Of a stretch of DNA of 64,000 bases, positions 13,901 to 24,600 are shown piece by piece (within the stretch, counting starts at the first letter, position 1; each line of letters starts with the position of its first letter). Origin of the DNA: Baylisascaris procyonis (taxonomy: Eukaryota > Nematoda > Chromadorea > Rhabditida > Ascarididae); assembly GCA_037389465.1 (NCBI GenBank), contig JAZARR010000080.1:1240001-1304000 (forward strand), read 5' to 3'. A program made the position numbers and the translations under genes. The notes under the pieces were generated by a model. It searched no databases. It had not been told where the DNA came from and worked only from the letters and a program-made list of their open reading frames with translations.

Positions 13901-16379
13901 TATGGTGTAATATTGTGGGAAAAGGTGAAGAATATGCGAACTTTATCGTAAAATGACCTTCACCCCGGGGCTGAACGGGTAATGTTGGAGAGTATGCAAG
14001 AAGGCAGAAAAATAATGGGATAGGGTAGTTGCTTTTCGTGAAGTAATGCTTGATGGAGTAAGTCTAACCGGTGAGATGGAGTATAGTGTATTCGGCTATG
14101 GACAAACTACATCTGGGCAATCTTTCACCAGCGTTGCCCAGTTTGAGGAAAGGTGTTGAGTAAACCCGATTGCAAATGTAGAATTTTCAAGAAATAAATA
14201 GCAGCAAGGCTATAAATGGACATTTAAAATTTGGAAATTTCGGGATTTTTAAAGGAATGTGCTATTAAGCAAAATTTTCTGCTTTCAGCACCACAACAAT
14301 TTTGGTCTATTGTGCATATAGTATCTCCGGTAAATTGCTAGTTACTGAGCGGCATACTTTTGCCGAAATAGTGATCACAAATTTTGGTCAAAGCTAGTTA
14401 GGTAAAAACTAAGCGAAGTAGTTTCATTAAAATTTTCCATGGACAGGCCCACGGCTGACCTAAATTTTGTGAGATGATGCTAGGATGTTAAATATGAAGT
14501 AACATAGACCACTTTCATAAGCAAATAACCTTTCAGCTGAGTGCGTTTTGTAAATGCCAGCAAAAAAGATGCGTATCTTATGGCTGTGTTCGTCTGTATC
14601 CATGTAACCGTATTGGCCGCCTATAGAATAGAGAAAACTGGCGCCTACAGATTTCGGGGAACATGTTCTTTGAAAAAAGAAGTCATCAGTGCTCAGATTA
14701 TCGCAAATTCTTACCCGGAGGGGAGCTTGATAATAAGTTGTTGTCTTTTAAAATTCGAGGTGATTGTTTCCTTCAGCGGTGTTAGATGTTCATTGTTTTG
14801 AACAGTTTCAAAATAGCAAGTTTTCGAGTTATCAAATGCGCCATTTTTGATATCTTCGTGCTCGAACCCTTTCACCTCCATCAACACTAATGCGATCTGA
14901 GCATTTATAAGGTTGTGCATTGAATTGTAAAACATCGGGTGTAATCAAGAAGCAGCAGTGAGGTTATCTTGATGTTTGAAGATAGGATCCGTTCTCTGGA
15001 AGACAGTGGAGGATATGTGGGACATGGAACCAGATGGACGCATAACCTCTGGATGCGCATATGAACGCGCCAATACGCTTTATATGTCCTATGCGGTGGA
15101 CGGCCCCGCCGAGAACCAACCACGCAGCAGTCATTCCCTTAGTGAGTGTTTAATTGGTATCCGAGATCCATGTGCTGGGTGATTATAGAGGTGTAATTGA
15201 TTTTTTGAGTTAATCGAGTAAATCCGAATTGCTAGGCAGAAATGAGCTACTAAATGGACATTAAGGGTTTGAAAGCGTTAGGAGGGAGGGGGGGGGGGGA
15301 GGCTGGCTATAGTTTATGTATGACTGTGACGTGTGGCAGGCTCTACCTCGGGGAGTGGGAGGAGGGAGGGAATAGCCTTTTCGTTTCAGCAAACTTTCTC
15401 CTTCTCGCTTTAGATCGTTATAGAAGTAAATTGTTTTCATACACTTGAAGCTGTATGTTTTATTGCGTTACTTTACCGGAAGTCCAGAAGCAATAATGAA
15501 CCTTACTTTATTTTCCCTCTTACCTTTATTGAAAACTTCTGATTTCGACTGATAGCTGCAGTTATGAGTTTCACAAGGGCTTTAGAGCATGGATATGTAG
15601 GACCGGTTTATTAGCTGAAGATGTCTTTTAAATATCATTTTTTTCAGTTCTATTGTTGTTTGGTTTAAGTGGTGTGTGCTTTCAGCATTTTCTTCATGTA
15701 TATGTTGTCTGATGCTAGCAACTAACAGAAAGCAAGATAGTTTTCGAGTGGGGTCCATCCATGCAATATTTCAAGCATTGTATCAGGTGCAAAGTTTGTC
15801 GGACCGGCTGGCACCTTATGGGCTTTTGCATTCTCATCGATTACGCCAACCAACTGCCTAGCGACTGTGAATCTGGCAATGCATTTTTTACGAAAAAATT
15901 CACCAAAAAATCCATTTTCACAGCACATCCAGTTATTTACATATACAGATATATCAATATATGTATTTATATTTGTGTTTTTTTTGGTGTTTTCAGATGG
16001 CCCACCACCGCCGTATTCACAAGTGCATACGAGTGACGATATGACATTGCGACCAGCATTGATGATCAAAGATGGCTCGCTGGGTTCGAATGGATTCAAC
16101 GCAACGATGGATGAGTATGCACAAGCGTGCACTGCACCACCGAATGTGCGCTTTGTTGGCGACGACTATGGACGCACTCATGGAGTCGTGCACGATCCAT
16201 GCGGACGAGCTTCAGACCTCGATCGAGAAGCGAGCCGAGTGGCACCATCGACATGCGCACAAGAGGAATCGCAAAGGTCAACGTCATCGATGACAGAGAA
16301 CGGATTCGTGTCTCGGAAGCGTTCTATAGAGGGGCCTTTATCGAGGTATGCGAGTAGTGTGCTACCCATGTCGAGGTGA
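4794..16379 (+). CDS. daf-4: Type II activin/BMP receptor serine/threonine kinase (14 exons)
   Basis: Exons: 4794-4916, 5702-5827, 6122-6247, 6910-7084, 7579-7748, 8058-8156, 8742-8852, 10230-10361, 10937-11055, 12507-12624, 12980-13118, 13703-13836, 14982-15141, 15997-16379. All join in phase and give about 704 aa. Layout: signal peptide (about 1-25); cysteine-rich activin-receptor ectodomain (about 42-175) ending in FCCC...HHCN; membrane helix about 206-226; kinase about 274-575 with G-loop [12 protein letters not shown] Lys296, HRDFKSRN (Asp395), DFG (413-415) and MSPE; then a Ser/Thr-rich tail. In this family the receptor binds activin/BMP ligands at the cell surface and phosphorylates type I receptors, which activate Smads. 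HRDFKS, VGTRRYM and VLEGA are diagnostic of the activin type II branch. The symbol is by family: DAF-4 is the C. elegans type II receptor. The kinase is secure; the first exon and tail are inferred. Confidence 0.93.
5702..5827 (+). CDS. daf-4: Receptor exon 2: start of ectodomain
   Basis: Acceptor ttttcag, donor gtgagt, 42 codons, phase 0. Only this frame is open. It ends in IYCD, the first cysteine of the activin-receptor fold, and holds a possible N-glycosylation site (NYS). Confidence 0.85.
6122..6247 (+). CDS. daf-4: Receptor exon 3: cysteine-rich ectodomain
   Basis: Acceptor ttcag, donor gtaagg, 42 codons, phase 0. It begins YYDVNAC and contains RNC, KMCYAAA and LGC, corresponding to the CLFFNA...RHCFATW part of activin receptors, plus an NNSS glycosylation site. 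It carries four cysteines, two more than the vertebrate pattern. Confidence 0.9.
6910..7084 (+). CDS. daf-4: Receptor exon 4: ectodomain C-terminal half with CCC box
   Basis: Acceptor atttttag, donor gtatcc, phase 0 in and 1 out. It encodes [13 protein letters not shown] and then [11 protein letters not shown], the hallmark triple cysteine followed by CN of type II receptor ectodomains. Confidence 0.95.
7579..7748 (+). CDS. daf-4: Receptor exon 5: transmembrane helix
   Basis: The acceptor ttgtag restores phase. A linker rich in Pro, Ala and acidic residues precedes about 20 hydrophobic residues ([20 protein letters not shown]) and a basic stop-transfer segment. Confidence 0.92.
8058..8156 (+). 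CDS. daf-4: Receptor exon 6: juxtamembrane segment
   Basis: 33 codons, phase 0 at both ends, acceptor tttatag, donor gtacaa. It links the membrane helix to the kinase G-loop, ending KVTALE directly before LVARGRFG. Confidence 0.85.
8742..8852 (+). CDS. daf-4: Receptor exon 7: kinase G-loop and catalytic lysine
   Basis: 37 codons, phase 0. ARGRFGQV is the nucleotide-binding loop and VAVKVFP carries the ATP-anchoring lysine. The NSWIVEQ that follows matches the family's SWxxE spacing. Confidence 0.95.
10230..10361 (+). CDS. daf-4: Receptor exon 8: kinase alpha-C to hinge
   Basis: 44 codons, phase 0. [19 protein letters not shown] and [17 protein letters not shown] match the alpha-C glutamate, beta-4 and hinge of activin type II kinases. 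Confidence 0.96.
10937..11055 (+). CDS. daf-4: Receptor exon 9: kinase alpha-E helix
   Basis: Acceptor ttttcag. It encodes [13 protein letters not shown] and KPCVVH, ending two bases into the arginine codon of HRD, so the catalytic loop is split by the next intron. Confidence 0.94.
12507..12624 (+). CDS. daf-4: Receptor exon 10: catalytic loop and DFG
   Basis: The acceptor tttttttcag completes [18 protein letters not shown] contains the catalytic Asp and Asn; IADFGLAL supplies the magnesium-binding Asp. HHGQ precedes the activation segment. Confidence 0.96.
12980..13118 (+). CDS. daf-4: Receptor exon 11: activation segment and APE
   Basis: Acceptor gttttcag. [15 protein letters not shown] is the type II receptor signature (SPE in place of APE), followed by [18 protein letters not shown]. 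Confidence 0.96.
13703..13836 (+). CDS. daf-4: Receptor exon 12: kinase C-lobe
   Basis: Phase 1 in, 0 out, acceptor atcttag, donor gttagt. [19 protein letters not shown] and QKIRPRIRR match the family's PFEEE...HPSLEDM...KKxRP region. Confidence 0.94.
14982..15141 (+). CDS. daf-4: Receptor exon 13: end of kinase domain
   Basis: [26 protein letters not shown] corresponds to the LCxTIEECWDHDAEARLSAGCxxER end of activin type II kinases. The acceptor (tttgaag) is weak but fixed by phase. The donor gtgagt follows CTTA. Confidence 0.92.
15997..16379 (+). CDS. daf-4: Receptor exon 14: C-terminal tail with PPxY motif
   Basis: Acceptor gttttcag, phase 1, stop TGA at 16377. The tail opens with GPPPPYSQ, a PPxY motif of the kind bound by WW domains, and continues rich in Ser, Thr and Asp. 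All three forward frames stay open over much of the exon; this one was chosen because it continues the kinase frame. Confidence 0.75.
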
Positions 16380-19300
16380 CCTCGATGAGGCCTTTGTTGC
16401 AGGTAGCAGCTGCCTTCAGCTCGCTTGCTGTGTTGTCCTCATATGTGATCTACTACTTCAGAGTGCAGGCGCGTGACGTTGCCAGTACGCAGTTGCGGTA
16501 GAGGATAAGAGCGTTTGTAATACGAGGAAGAGAGGTGTTAGGGTTGATTCTCGACGAATATAGCGGTATGGATCGGGCAGTGATCGAATATTGTGAAGGC
16601 GGGGGACATCTTTCTCAGACGCCCGTTTTCGCCCTCGATTTGAGCGACTCATGGTGGTTTTTCGTCTCCCTGAAGGAGCCATATGCAGTAGTTAGCACCT
16701 GAAACATACGTCCTTTGGACACGGCCATCGTTCAAGGAGTAACTCACAGTGTTGCTGAGCTGACAATACTGAGCACAGTGAGTTGAATGAGGAGTGGCGG
16801 AGGTCCGGGTCTTAATCCTTTGCTTGACTCTGAAGTATTGATTACGTATAGTGGGTCTAAACGCATGCGCCTGCTTTTTGTGTACACGTATAGCATCGCA
16901 TTGTATATCGTTCTCGTCTCCGTGGAAAGCGGTGATTATTTAGGGGAATAGTTGAATATTGCATTCTCTAAGCGATCAGACAATCTCCATCTGGCTCCGT
17001 TGGACCCATGTGTGAAGGTTGTGATCATCTAACCGTGCTATTAATAGTGTGATAGTCGGCGATGGAGGGTTGTCAGCTTTTTAAGACAGTGGTTTAGGAG
17101 AAGGATGATTCTAAGGTGATGGCTGAAGTAGTGGTCAGTGGTCGGCGTGATAGGTTGAGAGGCGGGGTGGGTTCGTTGTTTTGCAGCTTGTGTTCTATCG
17201 TGTTGGCACCGATTGACGTCGTTGAATGTTCTATTGCTGTGCCATGTTGGCGTAGTGAACGTATTGCAAGTAATGATTTCTTTTTATCGAAGAGCACAGC
17301 TGAGGTTCAGCGTGTTTCTCGCCGAATTCATACCTCATGTGTAGCATTCTCTAATGCTCTTATAAGTTTTATTATCGTTATATTTCTTCCCACCACAAAA
17401 TACAATGAAGTTTTTATCCCTGCTGACTAAATTTACTAATTCAAATCCTATGAGTGCATATTGCTACCTAATTTTTAATTTTATTTTGGCGTTATGTGGC
17501 GGGGTTTGTAATAACAGCTGAGCCGAAATTTTTTTGACAGAGTGGACTCTTTTTTCTTTGCATTGTTACGCATATTTTATTAGTTATTGTTTTCATGTGG
17601 AATATAATTCAAGAAAATATTTGTATTTATTCGTTTGATGTGTTCATTAAAAATAATCAAATGCGAATTGCGTGAGACTTATTGACTCCTTTTTTTCTTT
17701 TTTTCTTTTTTATCGGCATTTACTGAGGAAATAGCATTGTTTCTTGAGTTGATGGATTATTGTACATCACTGGATTCTAACTCACTGATATGTTTTTTGT
17801 CATTTAGCCCAGATATGCTGGTAGTAGGGATAAGGGGACTGTAGTGATTTGGGTGAGAAAGGGACGGTTTTTTCACTTCGGACTGATAGCTAGCTGGCGA
17901 GTCGCGTTCATTTCTAATTTCACTAATAAACGCGCACCTGAGAAATAATGATTGTCGGATCCAATCGAAGATATTCGAAGCAATCGAAGATGAGCTATTG
18001 TATATAGTTGTCGTATCGTGTCGTATAACTTTTTGCAAGCTTCATTGTGATGGCTGTCCACATTTGTTTAATGAACTACGCCATATAAGAGCTCAAAACG
18101 TTGACGATTGACTGCGGTTTTGTGCACATTTAATTTTTAATTTTTTATTTTTTGAATATGTATCCACAATGAAATTTTCCTCATTATATGCTGTGGTCAA
18201 GTGATAGAAATGTTCGCATATTTTGAGCAACGTTTTTTTCTTTTCCTTCATTGTCTTTCGCCAGGGTTTTAAGAACGAAACTGCTGCTTTTATCGCCTCA
18301 TGATGCCGCTGTTCCATTTTCTTTCTTTTTTTTCAGTCCCTACAATCAGTAATTTTATGCAGCCTTTTCGATGTGCAGTTCGCGTTAACTCCTAAAAGTT
18401 GACTGGTCCTGATTTTGGAGACTTATACGATCCAGGAACTAAATTGAGATAGTTGCATTTGCGGGCCACAACGATTTATTGCGCAAAAAAACCCGTTGAG
18501 GCCGCTCGCTACCAAATGTAATTCAAGTCCGTGTTACATTTTTTGAGGGTTTTTTCAAGATTATTCAATGATACCATGTTTGTTAATTTTTGTTGTTTGC
18601 TGCTTTGGGGTATCTTTGTTATTTTTCTTTAGATTGCTATATTATTTATCACATTGATGTCTAGATTCTTCTGTTTTTGCTTATCAATTATAGTTTCAGC
18701 GAGATTTTTTCTTTGCAGCCATTTTCTTTTTTCTTTTGTATCTCTTTATTATTTTCAAATGGGCTATCATTGTTTTTTTCAAGTATAGAGAATTATTTTG
18801 TAGCGATCATACAACGTTTTCGATCTGTTTTAAATTAAGAGTTTACGGTTTGAATCTATACGTTAAGGTTTTTATACGTTATTTTATACGTTAATTTATA
18901 GGTTTTTTTAATTGAAAAAGCTCACTAATGATAACTCAAACTACACAAGGTGGGAATATCGTCACGTTTGTATGAATTTAATAATTTGGATTGCTAACAT
19001 TGAGGATCGTTCCAATGTTATTGATATTTCGTCTCATCTGCGTGCAGAAAAATTACTTGTATCATGCGCGGCTTCTACTTTTGCACTAATTTGTACGTGA
19101 TATTTTTTTGTGCCGTGTGTGCAGTGGTCACTCTCTATGAGCATGCGACAGTGTTGTCCATTCTTGACCATACGAACACGGGAGGAGAGATGTGGAATGG
19201 CGGTAGTAATTTATTTCTCCAAAAAGGCAAATATGTTCACATCATTTTAGCGTAGCTGATTCCAACGTCCGAAAAAGCTTTATTTTGTGATTGTGGGTAA

Positions 19301-19940
19301 CTTCAAGGGGTGCTTTTGAACCTTTTGTTCTGTTTTCACAGTTCATTTCCAGCCTTTGTGATTGACAATAACCGATCGATCCCAGCGTTTGCGATCGGTC
19401 AGCATTATGACTAATCGGTCGTAATGCCCACATAGCTCGGCTCCTTATCCCTCATGCAATAAAACTTCACATCCCCATCATTTTAAATTGTTATTGCTTT
19501 ATTTATAATAGCCATCCGTTTCGAGGTTGAGAATAAACCATGTGGAACGAATAGCGAAACGAAAATGGAACGAACATCTATGGTTTTTTCCGCCCTAAGG
19601 TATCTCTATTAAAGCAGCTATTCCTTAAGATGCTAACGAAATTGTGACGCTTTCTAGGAATGTGAGTGGGAGGCTTTCCGATTACAAGATAGGTAGACCG
19701 ACGTCCCGCAACACGTGGTATATTTGCTTTCGTCTGTTGTAGTTGTGCACCGTTGTTTGTTTTGTTGGTCTTTTCTGTACATAGCAAACTCTATCGTCGG
19801 CTATCATTTAATCGATATTTCAAAGAAAAGCAATGCCTGCTTTAGTTTGTTTGTTCACATCGCAGGTATTAGCACCTGGGCGGAAGCCATACCCATCTTA
19901 TGATTTGCGAAATAGTCGGATCAATGCAAAGATTGAGTAT
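16380..19940. other. Region downstream of receptor, no convincing gene
   Basis: This presumably holds the receptor 3' UTR and intergenic DNA. Open frames are short, mutually overlapping and without recognisable motifs. T-rich tracts occur around 17690-17710, 18225-18340 and 18540-18780. No clear AATAAA signal was found close behind the receptor stop. Confidence 0.5.
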
Positions 19941-20100
19941 CCGCTATTATTATATTAATTATCATCATCAATTTAATTATAATGGATTATTACTATTTAT
20001 TATTAATAGCGATTATTAATTTAATTATTAATAATCGCTATCAATTTGATTATCATTAATTATTACATCAATTCATTTGTAATTAGTTAAATTTTTATTG
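19940..20100. repeat. AT-rich block with long hairpin
   Basis: Almost pure A/T with many ATTAAT and ATTATT strings. It includes a perfect 15-bp inverted repeat (20006-20020 against 20027-20041, spacer TTAATT) that begins ATAGCGATTATTAAT. Confidence 0.9.
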
Positions 20101-20109
20101 TGATGGTAC

Positions 20110-20360
20110 GTGAAAGAGATTTGATCCACCATAGTAAGTAGATAAAAAAAATTTGGTCTACCACTGATATTTGATTTACTACGTAGATCAGAAAATTTCA
20201 TGTACCATAGATTTTTCATCCACTCTGGTCGATCAAAAGATTTGGTTTACCATCGTAACTATTATTAATTTGTACCGCTGATATTTGATCTATCGTTTTA
20301 GATCAAAAAATCTGGTCCACCATGTTACATTGGAAGATTTGATCTACCACTGGTATCTCG
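20110..20360. repeat. Degenerate GATTTGGTCTACCA tandem repeat
   Basis: Variants of (A)GATTTG(A/G)T(C/T)(T/C)ACCA(T/C) recur at irregular 30-70 bp spacing (for example near 20118, 20153, 20240, 20309 and 20336), often joined to CTGATATTTGATCTA. It forms the left shoulder of the satellite complex. Confidence 0.75.
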
Positions 20361-20375
20361 AAATTGCGAACCTGC

Positions 20376-20564
20376 GGACCTGGGCCTTGACCTAAGCATG
20401 AATCTGAACCTAATCTTGAACCTGGACCTAAGCTTAAGCATAGGCCTGAGCCCAAGCCTGAGCATAAGCGTAAGCCTAACCCTAAATCTGAGATCAAACG
20501 TAAGCCCGAGCCGAAGCCTAAACTGGGCTTAGGCCAGAGACAAACCCTAGCCCAGGCCCAGGCA
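20376..20564. repeat. Telomere-like GCCTAA tract (degenerate)
   Basis: Hexamers related to GCCTAA, the complement of the nematode telomere repeat TTAGGC, run along the + strand with many substitutions (GACCTAAG, AGCCTAA, GCCTGA). It directly precedes the 58-bp array. Confidence 0.8.
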
Positions 20565-20608
20565 AGCTTCAACACTAAACTGAAGCAACCATCGCCGAGA
20601 ACCAAACC

Positions 20609-21470
20609 AACTTTGCATGGAGGTACCAACATTGCGAACCGGTACGAATACTGCGAACCATGACGAACTTTGCGTAAGGGGTACCAACATTGCGAACCGG
20701 CACGAACACTGCGAACCATGACGAACTTTGCATACGGCGTACCAACATTGCGAACCGGCACGAACACTGCGAACCATGACGAACTTTGCGTACGGGGTAC
20801 CAACATTGCGAACCGGTACGAATACTGCGAACCATGACGAACTTTGCGTACGGGGTACCAACATTGCGAACCGGCACGAACACTGCGAACCATGACGAAC
20901 TTTGCATATGGGGTACCAACATTGCGAACCGGCACGAACACTGCGAACCATGACGAACTTTGCGTACGGGGTACCAACATTGCGAACCGGTACGAATACT
21001 GCGAACCATGACGAACTTTGCATATGGGGTACCAACATTGCGAACCGGCACGAACACTGCGAACCATGACGAACTTTGCGTACGGGGTACCAACATTGCG
21101 AACCGGTACGAATACTGCGAACCATGACGAACTTTGCGTACGGGGTACCAACATTGCGAACCGGCACGAACACTGCGAACCATGACGAACTTTGCGTAAG
21201 GGGTACCAACATTGCGAACCGGCACGAACACTGCGAACCATGACGAACTTTGCGTACGGGTACCAACATTGCGAACCGGTACGAATACTGCGAACCATGA
21301 CGAACTTTGCGTACGGCGTACCAACATTGCGAACCGGTACGAACACTGCGAACCATGACGAACTTTGCGTACGGCGTACCAACATTGCGAACCGGTACGA
21401 ACACTGCGAACCATGACGAGCTTTGCATACGGCGTACCAACATTGCGAATGGGTACGAATACTGCGAAAA
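20609..21470 (+). repeat. 58-bp satellite array A (about 15 copies)
   Basis: The regular unit is 58 bp, made of three sub-monomers of 19, 19 and 20 bp. Each carries a TGCGAACC or TGCGTACG core preceded by a variable A/C-rich half. Copies differ mainly at GGTACGAATACT versus GGCACGAACACT, and the two types often alternate. All three - strand frames lack stops, so the long open frames here (one about 508 codons running into the next array) follow from the repeat and are not evidence of a gene. Confidence 0.95.
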
Positions 21471-21659
21471 TATGCGAATTTTGCAAACCATCGCGAACAC
21501 TGCGAATCTAGGCAAACTTTGCGATACCGTGCGAGCACTGCGAACCAACGCAAACACTCCGAATCACCACAAACTGCGAAGAGGTACAGTCGCTGCGAAT
21601 CAGTAGAAGCCCTGCGAGCCACGACGAACCTTGCGAGCGGATACGAACATTGCGAGCCA
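21471..21659. repeat. Degenerate GCGAA-motif zone
   Basis: Irregular descendants of the 19-20 bp sub-monomer, with CTGCGAA, TTGCGAG or TTGCAAA every 18-22 bp. The zone passes into the 105-bp array at 21660. Confidence 0.85.
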
Positions 21660-24600
21660 GTGGCTTTCGTATCGATAAATCTCCAACAGTTCACTTGTTT
21701 TAGTTGCGAGACCACACTATTCAAACGTTGTTCAATTACAAACGTTACATTCAAACTCTTGCGAATGGCTTTCGAACCATCCAATCTCCAACAGTTGACT
21801 TGTTTTCTTTGCGAGACCAGAGTATTCAAACGTTATTAAATTAGAAACGCTACATTCAAACACTTGTAAATGGCTTTCGAATAATTCAATCACCTACAGT
21901 TCACTTGTTTTCTTTGCGAGACCAGAGTATTCAATCGTTGTTCAATTAGAAACGTTACATTCAAACACTTGTGAATGGATTTCGAATAATTCAATCACCA
22001 ACAGTTCACTTGTTTTCTTTGCGAGACCAGAGTATTCAAACGTTGTTCAATTAGAAACGCTACATTCAAACGCTTGTAAATGGCTTTCGAATAATTCAAT
22101 CACCAACAGTTCACTTGTTTCCTCGCGGGACCAGAGTATTCAAACGTTGTTAAATTAGAAACGCTACATTCAAACACTTGTGAATGACTTTCAACTATCC
22201 AATCTCCAACAGTTCACTTGTTTTCTTTGCGAGACCAGAGTATTCAAACGTTGTTCAATTAGAAACGCTACATTCAAACGCTTGTAAATGGCTTTCGAAT
22301 AATTCAATCACCAACAGTTCACTTGTTTCCTCGCGGGACCAGAGTATTCAAACGTTGTTAAATTAGAAACGCTACATTCAAACACTTGTGAATGACTTTC
22401 GAATGATTCAATCTCCAACAGTTCACTTGTTTTCCTCGCGGGACCAGAGTATTCAAACGTTGTTCAATTAGAAACGCTACATTGAAACACTTGTGAATGA
22501 CTTTCAACTATCCAATCTCCAACAGTTCACTTGTTTTCTTTGCGAGACCAGAGTATTCAAACGTTGTTCAATTAGAAACGCTACATTCAAACATTTGTAA
22601 ATGGCTTTCGAATAATTCAATCACCAACAGTTCACTTGTTTTCCTCGCGAGACCAGAGTATTCAAACGTTGTTCAATTAGAAACGCTACATTCAAACTCT
22701 TGTGAATGGCTTTCGAATGATTCAATCTCCAACAGTTCACTTGTTTTCCTCGCGGGACCAGAGTATTCAAACGTTGTTCAATTAGAAACGTTACATTCAA
22801 ACTCTTGTGAATGGTTTTCGAACCATCCAATCTCCAACAGTTGACTTGTTTTCCTCGCGGGACCAGAGTATTCAAACGCTGTTAAATTAGAAACGCTACA
22901 TTCAAACACTTGTGAATGGCTTTCGAATAATTCAATCTCCAACAGTTCACTTGTTTTCTTTGCGAGACCAGAGTATCCAAACGTTGTTCAATTAGAAACG
23001 CTACATTCAAACACTTGTAAATGGCTTTCGAATAATTCAACCACCAACAGTTCACTTGTTTTCTTTGCGAGACCAGAGTATCCAAACGTTGTTCAATTAG
23101 AAACGCTACATTCAAACTCTTGTGAATGGCTTTCGAATGATTCAATCTCCAACAGTTCACTTGTTTTCCTCGCGGGACCAGAGTATTCAATCGTTGTTCA
23201 ATTAGAAACGCTACATTCAAACACTTGTGAATGGCTTTCGAATAATTCAATCTCCAACAGTTCACTTGTTTTCTTTGCGAGACCAGAGTATTCAAACGTT
23301 GTTCAATTAGAAACGCTACATTCAAACACTTGTAAATGGCTTTCGAATAATTCAATCACCAACAGTTCACTTGTTTTCTTTGCGAGACCAGAGTATTCAA
23401 ACGTTGTTCAATTAGAAACGCTACATTCAAACACTTGTAAATGGCTTTCGAATAATTCAATCACCAACAGTTCACTTGTTTTCCTCGCGGGACCAGAGTA
23501 TTCAAACGTTGTTAAATTAGAAACGCTACATTCAAACACTTGTGAATGACTTTCAACTATCCAATCTCCAACAGTTCACTTGTTTTCTTTGCGAGACCAG
23601 AGTATTCAAACGTTGTTCAATTAGAAACGCTACATTCAAACACTTGTAAATGGCTTTCGAATAATTCAATCACCAACAGTTCACTTGTTTTCTTTGCGAG
23701 ACCAGAGTATTCAAACGCTGTTCAATTAGAAACGCTACATTCAAACTCTTGTGAATGGCTTTCGAATGATTCAATCTCCAACAGTTCACTTGTTTTCCTC
23801 GCGGGACCAGAGTATTCAATCGTTGTTCAATTAGAAACGCTACATTGAAACACTTGTGAATGACTTTCAACTATCCAATCTCCAACAGTTCACTTGTTTT
23901 CTTTGCGAGACCAGAGTATTCAAACGTTGTTCAATTAGAAACGTTACATTCAAACACTTGTGAATGGCTTTCGAATAATTCAATCTCCAACAGTTCACTT
24001 GTTTTCTTTGCGAGACCAGAGTATTCAAACGTTGTTAAATTAGAAACGTTACATTCAAACACTTGTGAATGGCTTTCGAATAATTCAATCTCCAACAGTT
24101 CACTTGTTTTCTTTGCGAGACCAGAGTATTCAAACGTTGTTCAATTAGAAACGCTACATTCAAACACTTGTGAATGACTTTCAACTATCCAATCTCCAAC
24201 AGTTCACTTGTTTTCTTTGCGAGACCAGAGTATTCAAACGTTGTTCAATTAGAAACGCTACATTCAAACTCTTGTGAATGGCTTTCGAATGATTCAATCT
24301 CCAACAGTTCACTTGTTTTCCTCGCGGGACCAGAGTGTTCAAACGTTGTTCAATTAGAAACGCTACATTCAAACACTTGTAAATGGCTTTCGAATAATTC
24401 AATCACCAACAGTTCACTTGTTTTCTTTGCGAGACCAGAGTATTCAATCGTTGTTCAATTAGAAACGCTACATTCAAACACTTGTGAATGGCTTTCGAAT
24501 AATTCAATCTCCAACAGTTCACTTGTTTTCTTTGCGAGACCAGAGTATTCAAACGTTGTTCAATTAGAAACGCTACATTCAAACACTTGTAAATGGCTTT

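Noticed and set aside
20609..21470. Regular 58-bp repeat resembling a CRISPR array
   Set aside because: There are no unique spacers; the whole 58 bp repeats and breaks into three sub-monomers. The setting is an intron-rich eukaryotic genome.
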